From contig NZ_QICD01000029.1 of the NCBI RefSeq assembly GCF_003726035.1, positions 1 through 32,825 on the forward strand: DNA of 32,825 nucleotides, read 5' to 3'. The first letter of the stretch is position 1; every line of letters starts with the position of its first letter. This document shows, one piece after another, positions 1 through 6,944 of the stretch. This stretch comes from Paraeggerthella hongkongensis. GTDB lineage: Bacteria > Actinomycetota > Coriobacteriia > Coriobacteriales > Eggerthellaceae. The notes beneath the pieces are model-generated. The model was not told the DNA's origin and ran no database searches. It saw nothing but the letters and a program-made list of their open reading frames with translations. A program made the position numbers and the translations under genes.

Positions 1-6
1 CAAGGT

Positions 7-120
7 GAAATCGGACACACTTTTTGAAACACCTAGAAGTTGGTGCGAAACAACTTCTAGGGTCTATTTTCTATTGATGAACTGGTAATACAGGGTAGAA
101 ATAGACACACTTTTTGAAAC
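7..120. repeat. Pair of ~23-bp direct repeats at the window edge
   Basis: The 17-mer gacacactttttgaaac occurs at 14-30 and again at 104-120. The match extends leftwards through gaaat with a one-base length difference, so the repeats are about 7-30 and 98-120, with 67 bp between them. The spacer contains a perfect hairpin (32-61). The stretch is more AT-rich than its surroundings. Two copies are too few to call an array. They could be duplicated ends of a lost mobile element or paired protein-binding sites. Confidence 0.6.
32..68 (+). terminator. Rho-independent terminator for a gene left of the window
   Basis: A perfect 11-bp stem, cctagaagttg (32-42) with caacttctagg (51-61), encloses an 8-nt loop and is followed by ggtctatttt. 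No plus-strand gene precedes it inside the window, so it probably ends a transcript entering from the left. Confidence 0.55.
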
Positions 121-135
121 TTAACCCAAAACCAA

Positions 136-179
136 GAAGGCCTCCTCGAGCGCTTGCAGCAGCGCCTGAGGAGGTCTTC
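136..179 (-). terminator. Terminator hairpin downstream of mrp
   Basis: A 12-bp stem with one G-U type pair joins 136-147 to 168-179, with a smaller gcgc/gcgc helix inside. Read on the minus strand, the hairpin follows the mrp stop by about 45 nt and is followed by a T-rich run (ttggttttggg). This fits termination of the mrp transcript. Confidence 0.55.
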
Positions 180-221
180 GTCAAAGTTGGGGAGGGGTTG
201 CAGGCTGGATCTGCCGAAGGT

Positions 222-1067
222 TTATTCGGCGACGCAGGCCTTCTCGATTTGCGCGATGATGGGATCGAGCGCGCCATCGACGTCGTATTCTTCCACGCGG
301 CCTTCGTCGCACAGGCGCGCGAACGCAGGGTCGATGGGAAGGGTCGCGTACGCGGGGATATCGTAGCGTTCGGCAACGGCAGCGCCCTGGGGCTCTCCGA
401 AAATGTGATGCTCTTTTTCGCAGTTGTCGCATTTGAAGTACGCCATGTTCTCCACCAAGCCCAGCAGCTCGACGTTCATGTCATGCGCCAGGTTCACGGC
501 TTTGCCCACGATCATGGCTACGAGCTCCTGCGGGGCCGACACGGTGACGATGCCGTCTACCGGCAGCGACTGGAACACGGTGAGCAGCACATCCGAAGTT
601 CCCGGAGGCATGTCCACGAACAGGTAATCTATCTCGCCCCAGTTGGTCTCGCTGTAGAACTGGCGAATGGCGTTGCTGACCACCGGGCCGCGCCATGCTA
701 CCGGCACGTCGTCTTTCGGGAGCATCAGGTTGGTGGACATGACCTTGATGCCGCTTTGGGTTTGACCGGGCAGGATGCCGTCGGCATCGGCTGTCAAGGG
801 GTTGGTGATTCCGAACGTCTTGGGAATGGACGGGCCGGTTATGTCGGCGTCCAGGATTCCCACTTTGAACCCGCGCTTTTGCATTTGGCTGGCCAACAGA
901 CTGGTCACGAGCGATTTCCCCACGCCGCCCTTGCCCGAAACCACGCCGATGACGTGCTTGACGTTGCTGCGCGCGTTGGTATCGATGGTGGAGGGGCCTT
1001 GGGAAGTGCGATCCCCGCAACCGGATACGCCGCAGCTACCGCACTCGTGCGAACATTCTTCTGCCAT
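222..1067 (-). CDS. mrp: Mrp/NBP35-family iron-sulfur cluster carrier ATPase
   Basis: A 281-residue cytosolic P-loop ATPase of the Mrp/ApbC (NBP35) family. These proteins bind and deliver Fe-S clusters to apoproteins. The deviant Walker A motif GKGGVGKS lies at residues 45-52, and a DxD-type segment (LDADITGPS) follows. The bridging cluster-binding CxxC is C213/C216. The N-terminus adds four cysteines (C5, C9, C12, C17), reminiscent of the extra N-terminal cluster of NBP35-type proteins, though the spacing is not the classical one. The ATG at 1067 is chosen because an AAGGA ribosome site precedes it; the frame stays open further upstream without support. Its start faces the amidohydrolase gene (1208), giving a divergent pair with about 140 bp between them. 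The stop is TAA, followed by a terminator hairpin. Confidence 0.92.
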   Translation of the reverse strand: MAEECSHECGSCGVSGCGDRTSQGPSTIDTNARSNVKHVIGVVSGKGGVGKSLVTSLLASQMQKRGFKVGILDADITGPSIPKTFGITNPLTADADGILPGQTQSGIKVMSTNLMLPKDDVPVAWRGPVVSNAIRQFYSETNWGEIDYLFVDMPPGTSDVLLTVFQSLPVDGIVTVSAPQELVAMIVGKAVNLAHDMNVELLGLVENMAYFKCDNCEKEHHIFGEPQGAAVAERYDIPAYATLPIDPAFARLCDEGRVEEYDVDGALDPIIAQIEKACVAE

Positions 1068-1207
1068 GATTCCTTCTTTCTGGGTTTTCCGCGCCCGTCT
1101 GCGGCGGACGCGGCTCTCGTCATACCGCGCATGATAGCATAAGGCGAAACGACGCAATGGATGGAAAGCGGACTGCGCTCGATGCAATTCGCTGAAAAGG
1201 AGCGCGC

Positions 1208-2509
1208 ATGCTGTTCGCAGACATCGACCTGATCGATCAAAACCTTGATTACCGAACGCATACATGGGTGGGCGTGAAGGACGGGCGCATCGCCTATGTC
1301 GACAGCGCGCCTCCTGAGGACGACGTTGCCCGTGCGTTCGGCGAGGTGTACGACGGGCGGGGGAGGCTGCTCATCCCTGCGTTCTACAATGCCCACGCCC
1401 ACGCCCCCATGACGCTTTTGCGCGGCTATGCCGAGAATCTGCCCCTGCAAGCGTGGCTCAACGACGCCGTGTTTCCCTTCGAGGCGCGGATCACGCCCGA
1501 GGATTGTTATTGGGGCACGCTTTTGTCGTGCGCCGAGATGGCGCGTTACGGCGTGGTGGGTTTCTCCGATATGTACTATCACATGGACGAAGGCGCTCGC
1601 GCGGCCATGGATGCGGGAATCAAGATGAATCTGAGCGATTCTTTGATTGCGTTTGGGGACGTGGGGTTGGACGACCTTCCTCTCAAGGGACGTCTTGAAC
1701 GGTTGATCGGGGACCTTCAAGGCGCTGCCGACGGTCGCATCGTGGTGGACTGCAACATTCATGCAGAGTACACCTCGAACCCGCGGGCGGTGGCGGACAT
1801 GGCGGCATTCGCGCGCGAGAACGGGCTTCGCTTGCAGGTTCATGTGTCGGAAACGCAGCTGGAGCACGAGGAATGCAAGCAGCGCCATGGCGGTTTGACG
1901 CCCGTGCGCTATTTCGACAGCCTGGGCGTGCTGGACGGCCCGGTGACGGCCGCCCATTGCGTATGGGTGGACGACGGGGACATCGACGTGCTGGCGGGCA
2001 AGGGCGTGTACGTGGCGGCCAACCCTGCATCCAACATGAAGCTGGGAAGCGGGTTCGCTCCCATTCCGAAGATGCTCGAGCGCGGGGTGAACGTGTGCTT
2101 GGGCACCGATGGCATGGCGTCCAACAACAACCACGACATGATGCAGGACCTGTATTTGCTGGCGCTGCTGTACAAGGGCTCGTCGCAAGATCCGTCGGTG
2201 GTCACGCCCAAGCAGGCGCTTGCGGCCGCCACGCGCATGGGCGCGCTGTCTCAAGGCCGAGAGGATTGCGGTTTCGTGGGCGTGGGCGCAAGGGCGGACC
2301 TGTGCGTGGTCGACGTGACGGGGCCTTCGTGGGCGCCCATGACGAATCCGCTGGTGAACGTGGTGTACGCCGGTCATGGCGCGGACGTGTGCTTGACCAT
2401 GTGCGACGGTCGGGTGGTGTATCGCGACGGCGCGTGGCCCACGCTCGACATCGAGCGGGCCAAAGCCGAGGTGGCCGCCCGCACGCAGCGCATCATCGGC
2501 GAACTGTAG
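1208..2509 (+). CDS. mtaD: MTA/SAH deaminase-like amidohydrolase
   Basis: A 433-residue metal-dependent hydrolase of the amidohydrolase superfamily, closest by motif to 5-methylthioadenosine/S-adenosylhomocysteine deaminases. Visible metal-site motifs are HAHAPMTLLRG (H63, H65), H185, HVSET (H212, E215), AAHCVW (H250) and GTDGMASNNN (D301). The LLRG and LPLQAWL segments after HxH are typical of the MTA/SAH deaminase branch of the AtzA/TrzN group. The likely reaction is hydrolytic deamination of the adenine moiety during purine/methionine salvage. The exact substrate cannot be fixed from sequence, and guanine or related aminohydrolase activity is possible. The ATG at 1208 follows an aaaggag site. 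A hairpin follows the stop closely. Confidence 0.85.
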   Translation: MLFADIDLIDQNLDYRTHTWVGVKDGRIAYVDSAPPEDDVARAFGEVYDGRGRLLIPAFYNAHAHAPMTLLRGYAENLPLQAWLNDAVFPFEARITPEDCYWGTLLSCAEMARYGVVGFSDMYYHMDEGARAAMDAGIKMNLSDSLIAFGDVGLDDLPLKGRLERLIGDLQGAADGRIVVDCNIHAEYTSNPRAVADMAAFARENGLRLQVHVSETQLEHEECKQRHGGLTPVRYFDSLGVLDGPVTAAHCVWVDDGDIDVLAGKGVYVAANPASNMKLGSGFAPIPKMLERGVNVCLGTDGMASNNNHDMMQDLYLLALLYKGSSQDPSVVTPKQALAAATRMGALSQGREDCGFVGVGARADLCVVDVTGPSWAPMTNPLVNVVYAGHGADVCLTMCDGRVVYRDGAWPTLDIERAKAEVAARTQRIIGEL

Positions 2510-2520
2510 GCTCGTTTCTC

Positions 2521-2569
2521 CGATGCGCCGCCGCACGCAGCGCATCGGCGCCTTCGGCATTTCTTTTTC
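2521..2569 (+). terminator. Terminator after the amidohydrolase gene
   Basis: An 8-bp perfect stem (cgatgcgc 2521-2528 with gcgcatcg 2540-2547) has an 11-nt loop. About 13 nt later comes a T-rich tract (ttcttttt). The gap before the T-run makes it imperfect, but the location, 12 nt after the stop, fits. Confidence 0.45.
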
Positions 2570-2587
2570 GGGAACCTCGGGCAAACG

Positions 2588-2617
2588 TGTAACGTTTCCG
2601 TCGGCCGGATCGTCTAA
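2588..2617 (+). promoter_or_regulatory. ECF-type promoter of the sigma/anti-sigma operon
   Basis: tgtaacgttt (2588-2597) and cgtctaa (2611-2617) match the common ECF promoter layout: an AAC-containing -35 and a CGTC-type -10, with 17 nt between AAC and CGTC. It lies about 30 bp upstream of the sigma factor start codon. Autoregulation by the sigma factor encoded next is inferred; most ECF sigma operons are self-activated. Confidence 0.65.
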
Positions 2618-2645
2618 TGATGAAACGGCCGAACACGAGGAGGAA

Positions 2646-3263
2646 ATGCTTTTGGATGATTTGATACAGCGCGCCCGAAAGGGCGACAGCGAGGCGTTCG
2701 TCGCGCTGTTCGAGCAAAGCAGGCCCGCGCTATGGCGAGCGGCTCTCGCGGTGCTCGGAAACGAATGCGACGCAGCCGACGCGCTGCAGGAGGCGGCCGT
2801 CAAAGCTTGGCAGGCCATCCCTCGATTCGAGGGGCGCAGCAGCGTGGGAACCTGGTTCATGCGCATAGCGTTGAGGGTTTCCTTCGACATCCGCGGCAAG
2901 CGAGGCCGCGAAGCCCCCTATGCCCCGGAGACGTTTCAGGTTGATGCGCCCTCGAACCGCGGCGACCGCGAAAGGGGCGGGGTCGATGCGGTTCCCCTCG
3001 ATGATTTTCGCGTGATCGTCGGAGGGAAGCACCGAGCCGACCAAGACGAGGCGATGGACGTGCGCCGGGCGATCGCCCGACTTTCTCCTGACGACCGCCT
3101 GGTGCTCACGTTGTTCTACCTCGATGATTTCCCTACACAGCAGATTGCAGCCATATTGAACGCCTCGGAGGGCGCGGTGCGCGCGCGGCTGACGCGTGCG
3201 CGCGCTCGATTCAGAGACGCTTATTGCGGAAACGACAACCAGAAAGCGGAGGCAGCCCGATGA
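2646..3263 (+). CDS. ECF-type RNA polymerase sigma factor
   Basis: A 205-residue sigma-70-family factor of the extracytoplasmic-function class, with only regions 2 and 4. Region 2 covers about residues 5-90, with DALQEAAVKAWQAI as the region 2.2-like helix and TWFMRIALR following. Region 4 covers about 140-195, with LSPDDRLVLTLFYLDDF then the helix-turn-helix QQIAAILNASEGAVRARLTRAR. The linker is long and charged. The ATG at 2646 follows gaggaggaa. Its stop overlaps the anti-sigma start by four bases (ATGA at 3260), indicating translational coupling. It would be held by the anti-sigma protein at the membrane and released by an envelope signal. The signal and regulon beyond the proposed own promoter are unknown. 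Confidence 0.9.
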   Translation: MLLDDLIQRARKGDSEAFVALFEQSRPALWRAALAVLGNECDAADALQEAAVKAWQAIPRFEGRSSVGTWFMRIALRVSFDIRGKRGREAPYAPETFQVDAPSNRGDRERGGVDAVPLDDFRVIVGGKHRADQDEAMDVRRAIARLSPDDRLVLTLFYLDDFPTQQIAAILNASEGAVRARLTRARARFRDAYCGNDNQKAEAAR

Positions 3264-4876
3264 CGCATCCTATGAACAACGATGACGAACTGCGCCGTTT
3301 GCTGGCGCGCGGCATGGGCGACCCCATGCCCTCCGAGGCTCGCGCCAAGCTCGAGCGCACGTACGCGACGCTCGATTCCATTCCTCAAATGCCGGCGAAA
3401 TCCGCAACGGTCGCAGGCTCGAACATGCCGGCGGACAAGGGCGAGGCCGCGCATGCGGTTGCGGGGAAGCGCATGACCAGGCGCGGCTTCCTTGTGGCTG
3501 CGGCTGCTGCGGCGGCGGTGGCCATGCTGGGCGGCGTGGCGTATGCGGGATCCCATTTGCTGCAGATGCAGCCCGGCGACGCCTCGTTTTTCCAAGGCGG
3601 CAAGAACCTGCCCGTGTACAACAGTTTGCAGAAGGGGGTTTCCAGCTTGCAGGCCGATGTGGGGCAGACGGCGGAAGTGGACGGCGTGCGCGTGACGCTG
3701 GACTCCGTGTCGTGCGATCGAAGCATCGTGAACCTGTTCTTCACGTTGGACAAAGACGGCGGCTTCGACTTGTCGGAATTGTCGAACTACCAGGGTTCCC
3801 AGGAAAACGACTGGTCGAAGCTGCAGAACTTGGTCCCACGTTTCGGATACGAGCTGACAAGCAATGGCGAAGCTTTGGGCACCGGTTCCGTCAACCAGCT
3901 TGACGCGTACATGGAGGACGGCAAGGTGAAGGTCATGCAGCGCATCGTGCCGCAGTCCACGCTGCCCGACCAGGTGGATGTCGCGTTGAAGGGCTGGGCT
4001 CCTTGGAGCGTAGGTGCCGAAAGCGGTTCGACAAGCTTCTCGATGGATGCCGGTTTGGATTTGAGCACGGTCGACCAGCCGCGCGAACTGGGGTCGCAGG
4101 ATTTGACGTTCTCCACGAGCGCAGGCGAGAAGACCATGGGCATCAAGCGCTTCACGTCGTCCGAGCTGGGCACGGTGATGGTGGTTCGCAACGACGAGGT
4201 GGAGACTGTCAAGGAGGACGGTCGGCCCCTGTACCGCGTACCGGACGGTGCGCTGGCGCCAAGGATGCTCAAGGTCGCCGATGACCAGGGCAACGTATTG
4301 GTGCCGGTGGGAGCGGGCGATGGAGGGGGCGTCAATCCGGCGGGGGACTACGTGGTGGAGTATGCGAACCTTTCCCCTGATGCGAAGAGCGTCACGTTCA
4401 CGCCGATGCTGAACGCGGTGGATTGGGAGTCCCTTTCCGTTGACGAGCGCAAGACGCTCGGCGACGGAAACTCGCAGCAGATCGACGTTTCTCAGATAGG
4501 CGCGAAACTGCCCACGAGCGAATACGGCGGCTACGAGCTGGTCGGCTGGGACGTGAAGGACAGGACGGTGAGCATCGCGCTCAAGCCTTACGGCTGGCAG
4601 GCCATGGGCGGCTATATGGAGCTCATTCCCGAAGAAGACGCAACGCCCCTGGTGAGCACGTGGACGAATCCTGAAACCGGCGAGACGGGGCAAGGCTACC
4701 ACTCGGCCGTTGTATGGACGAAGCGCGATTACTTGACGGGCGAACTGGTGCAGATGACGTCGTATTACGCGGCGAGCGACGAAGAGCTGCGCGGGTTGAC
4801 GAGCTACGGCTATCGCAGCGCGTTCGGTGAATACCGCGAGGAGTCGGATGCGGCGCAGACCGTACCGTTCGCTTAA
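3260..4876 (+). CDS. Membrane anti-sigma factor with DUF4179-like extracytoplasmic domain
   Basis: A 538-residue predicted single-pass protein. A roughly 75-residue cytoplasmic N-terminus (LRRLLARGMGDPMPSEARAK and following) should bind the sigma factor. A membrane helix spans about residues 77-98 (alanine-rich). About 430 residues of beta-rich extracytoplasmic sequence follow and resemble DUF4179-type anti-sigma proteins (for example VTLDSVSCDRSIVNLFFTL). The ATG at 3260 overlaps the sigma stop (ATGA) and has ggagg upstream. Directly before the helix is TRRGF (residues 73-77), which looks like a twin-arginine signal, with an in-frame ATG at 3473 just before it. The sigma partner is inferred from the operon; no anti-sigma activity can be read directly. 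Confidence 0.82.
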   Translation: MTHPMNNDDELRRLLARGMGDPMPSEARAKLERTYATLDSIPQMPAKSATVAGSNMPADKGEAAHAVAGKRMTRRGFLVAAAAAAAVAMLGGVAYAGSHLLQMQPGDASFFQGGKNLPVYNSLQKGVSSLQADVGQTAEVDGVRVTLDSVSCDRSIVNLFFTLDKDGGFDLSELSNYQGSQENDWSKLQNLVPRFGYELTSNGEALGTGSVNQLDAYMEDGKVKVMQRIVPQSTLPDQVDVALKGWAPWSVGAESGSTSFSMDAGLDLSTVDQPRELGSQDLTFSTSAGEKTMGIKRFTSSELGTVMVVRNDEVETVKEDGRPLYRVPDGALAPRMLKVADDQGNVLVPVGAGDGGGVNPAGDYVVEYANLSPDAKSVTFTPMLNAVDWESLSVDERKTLGDGNSQQIDVSQIGAKLPTSEYGGYELVGWDVKDRTVSIALKPYGWQAMGGYMELIPEEDATPLVSTWTNPETGETGQGYHSAVVWTKRDYLTGELVQMTSYYAASDEELRGLTSYGYRSAFGEYREESDAAQTVPFA

Positions 4877-4909
4877 GGGCTTGCCGGTCGGCAGCGCTTG
4901 CTTGAGCTT

Positions 4910-4941
4910 GCCGAGCGCAGCGCATGGTCGCTGCGCTCGGC
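4910..4941. repeat. Perfect inverted repeat after the anti-sigma gene
   Basis: gccgagcgcag (4910-4920) pairs perfectly with ctgcgctcggc (4931-4941), and two more loop pairs close it to about 13 bp. It sits 34 nt after the anti-sigma stop and may act as a transcript end, but no T-run follows. Bases 4916-4941 are repeated exactly at 5173-5198. Confidence 0.6.
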
Positions 4942-4993
4942 GGTTTAAGGCGCGGGCCACGTCGATCCCTGCGTGGCAGTTTACGCTCGGGAT

Positions 4994-5148
4994 GTGGGCG
5001 CGAATCGGTACCTGTGACAATAGTTCGAGCGCCGAGAGCGCGTTTCCGGGCGACGTGCCGTTAAAAAGGCCTGGTCGTGTTTTGGCATGCGGCCAACATG
5101 CGGTTCCGATTGCGCTCGAAATTGTCATAGGTGCCGATTCGCGCCCAC
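4994..5148. repeat. 155-bp element with near-perfect terminal inverted repeats (copy A)
   Basis: The first 28 bases (4994-5021) and the last 28 (5121-5148) are inverted copies differing at only two positions. The pairing continues inward with ttcgagcgc (5024-5032) against gcgctcgaa (5112-5120) after a 2-nt bulge. The core contains aaaaggcctggtcg (5064-5077). A related sequence lies at 24605-24758 with the same core and ends, so this is a dispersed family. There is no room for a transposase; it could be a MITE-like element or a structured RNA. Confidence 0.75.
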
Positions 5149-5172
5149 GTTTCGCGCACCTGCTTCCTGCTT

Positions 5173-5198
5173 CGCAGCGCATGGTCGCTGCGCTCGGC
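5173..5198. repeat. Second copy of a 26-bp repeat
   Basis: This 26-mer is identical to 4916-4941. The two copies lie on either side of the inverted-repeat element, 52 bp and 24 bp away from its ends, so they are not simple target-site duplications. Recombination between them would remove the element. Confidence 0.65.
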
Positions 5199-5400
5199 AA
5201 GGGCGGGCGACCTTCCTTGAGGCGGCACGGAAAGTTCAGCTAGGCGAACGGACGGAAAAGCACTATTCTGGATTGGTGATAATTCTGCGATGCTCAATCC
5301 GTCAGTTGCTCGCTGCACGCCTCCTGCCGTTTGCTGTGCAGGGCGTCGCGCGGCCTGGTTTGCGCTGGCGATCGAGCATGTCGATGGAAGGAACTGGCTT

Positions 5401-6243
5401 ATGTTGAGGATCCCCGATGCGCGAATCGATGGCTTTATCGCCGAAGACGTGCCTTATATCGACCTGACGTGCGCAGTGCTCGGAATTGGCGACGAGCCGG
5501 GCGAGATGGACTATTTCACGCGCGAGGACTGCGTGCTGGCCGGCGTCGAGCCGGTGGAGCGCATCATGGCGAAGCTGGGCTGCCAGGTGGTTTCGGCCGC
5601 CGCCGACGGGGATCGCGTGATGGCGGGCGAGACGTTCATGAGCGTGCGCGGGCGTTCGGGCGATCTTCACGCAGCGTGGAAGGCGTGCCTTAACATGTTC
5701 GACCACCTGTCGGCTGTGGCTACGAAGACGCGCGCTATGGTGGATGCGGCGCATGCGGAGAATCCGCGCTGCGAGGTGCTGACCACGCGCAAGAGCATGC
5801 CGGGCGCGAAGGACCTGTTGACCGGGGCAGTCATGGCGGGCGGCGCGTTTCCCCACCGGCTGGGGCTGTCCGAAACCGTGCTCGTGTTCGACCATCACCT
5901 TGCGTTTTTCGGTGGATTCGATGCGTTCGTGGAACAGCTGCCCGTTGTCAAGGCGCGCTGCATCGAGAAGAAGCTGTTCGTGGAAGCGAGCGCCGAGCAG
6001 GCTCGCGTGTTGGCTCGGGCCGGGGTGGACGGCTTGCAATTGGACAAGATTCCCGTTGACGAGCTGGAATCGCTTGTCAAGGAGTTGCGAGGGATCGACC
6101 CTTGGTGCGTGCTGATTGCCGCGGGCGGCGTGAACGTTGGGAATGCGGGGGCCTATGCTGCCACGGGGGTGGACGGTCTGGCTACGACGGCTCCGTTTTC
6201 CGCCAAGCCGCTCGACATGAGCGTGCGCATGCGCGCGGTGTGA
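5401..6243 (+). CDS. modD: ModD family nicotinate-nucleotide pyrophosphorylase-like protein
   Basis: A 280-residue protein of the quinolinate/nicotinate phosphoribosyltransferase fold, in the ModD branch that is found with molybdenum transport genes. Supporting segments are the N-terminal DYFTREDCVLAG, the central TTRKSMPGAKDLLTGAVMAG, the FPHRLGLSETVLVFDHH stretch, and the C-terminal IAAGGVNVGNAGAYAATGVD. The length matches the family. The biochemical role of ModD is not established; an NAD-type phosphoribosyl transfer is only inferred from fold. The ATG at 5401 is supported by ggaagga about 8 nt upstream. It is monocistronic and about 20 kb from the modABC genes of this window. Confidence 0.82.
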   Translation: MLRIPDARIDGFIAEDVPYIDLTCAVLGIGDEPGEMDYFTREDCVLAGVEPVERIMAKLGCQVVSAAADGDRVMAGETFMSVRGRSGDLHAAWKACLNMFDHLSAVATKTRAMVDAAHAENPRCEVLTTRKSMPGAKDLLTGAVMAGGAFPHRLGLSETVLVFDHHLAFFGGFDAFVEQLPVVKARCIEKKLFVEASAEQARVLARAGVDGLQLDKIPVDELESLVKELRGIDPWCVLIAAGGVNVGNAGAYAATGVDGLATTAPFSAKPLDMSVRMRAV

Positions 6244-6252
6244 TCGCGTGCG

Positions 6253-6281
6253 ATCGTCGCGCGGCTTGGCGGTGCGACGAT
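6253..6281. terminator. Possible bidirectional terminator between convergent genes
   Basis: atcgtcgc (6253-6260) pairs perfectly with gcgacgat (6274-6281) across a 13-nt GC-rich loop, between the stops of modD and the convergent small gene. No strong T-run follows on either side. Confidence 0.35.
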
Positions 6282-6285
6282 TCGG

Positions 6286-6627
6286 CTAGGATTGTTTCCC
6301 CAGCATCTTCTTGATACCCTTGCCGGCGATGACGGCTCCGCCGCCGATGGCGAGCAGGCCGGGACCGGGCAGGATGAGCATGGGGACGCCCAGCAGCATG
6401 ATCGCGCCGCCCACGGCCGTCTGCACGGCGCCGCCTATCAGGTTGGGTTTGCCGGCGGCTGCTCCGTCGGTTCCGATGACCGCGGCATCGACGGCGGTTG
6501 CCTGCGCGCCGCCCTTTCCGTACGATGGCACGCGGAACGTTTGGCGGTTCGCTTGTTGCGCACCCCGGTCGGTGCCGCTTTCGCTGGCGACGGGGCTGAC
6601 GTCGATGATGGGGTTCTGGCTGCTCAT
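6286..6627 (-). CDS. Small PGPG-motif membrane protein
   Basis: A 113-residue protein of unknown function. Its first 60 residues are polar and probably disordered. Then comes a hydrophobic hairpin (about residues 66-105) with a conserved-looking turn, LGVPMLILPGPGLLAIGGG, and a basic tail ending KKMLGKQS. The PGPG turn between two hydrophobic segments recalls the PGPGW family of small putative transmembrane proteins, though the following tryptophan is absent. The start at 6627 is supported by GAGGAG about 5 nt upstream. It converges on modD and diverges from the EF-G-like gene. Confidence 0.7.
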   Translation of the reverse strand: MSSQNPIIDVSPVASESGTDRGAQQANRQTFRVPSYGKGGAQATAVDAAVIGTDGAAAGKPNLIGGAVQTAVGGAIMLLGVPMLILPGPGLLAIGGGAVIAGKGIKKMLGKQS

Positions 6628-6944
6628 GATCTCCTCGCTTACGATGGGCCGCGATGTGCGGTCGCGTTTCTTTTCGATTATACGGGGCGCATGTTCTTGC
6701 GGTATCCGGCATCGCTTCTCTTCGCGGCATTGTCACCGTTCGGTAACGAGTCCTTTGCGACTTCTTCAAAGGTCTGCGGTCATTATCTGCTCGCGACCGG
6801 CGCTTGCATGCGATACACTGGTGGCAGCGGTTTTCGCGCGCACAGCGCGAAGGTGAAGTAGGCATGTAAGGCTCGACTGTGGTTCGCGCCTGGGGATTCA
6901 TGGCGAAGGCGCAGGATCACGCAACACGAAAGTTGGTGGTCAAC

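Larger units (their letters stand above)
4877..5400. other. Intergenic region between anti-sigma gene and modD
   Basis: No convincing gene lies in these 524 bp; open frames here do not keep codon structure. From left to right it holds a perfect long hairpin (4910-4941), an inverted-repeat element (4994-5148), and a second copy of the 26-bp sequence from the hairpin (5173-5198). It then holds a possible -10 (gataat, 5278-5283) and a leader that can fold into two helices before modD: 5288-5295 with 5374-5383, and ctgcac 5313-5318 with gtgcag 5336-5341. Confidence 0.6.

Noticed and set aside
905-2899. Long minus-strand open frame (over 600 codons) opposite the amidohydrolase and sigma genes
   Set aside because: It lies antisense to two well-supported genes, has arginine/histidine-rich low-information sequence, and shows no family motif. 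High GC content makes such shadow frames common.
4910-5198. CRISPR array suggested by repeated 26-mers and hairpins
   Set aside because: Only two repeat units, separated by about 230 bp that contain a different inverted repeat; no spacer regularity and no cas genes.
3221-5200. Minus-strand frame opposite the anti-sigma gene running through the inverted-repeat element
   Set aside because: It is antisense to a supported gene. In the repeat element, the matching frame of the second copy is not preserved, so coding is unlikely.
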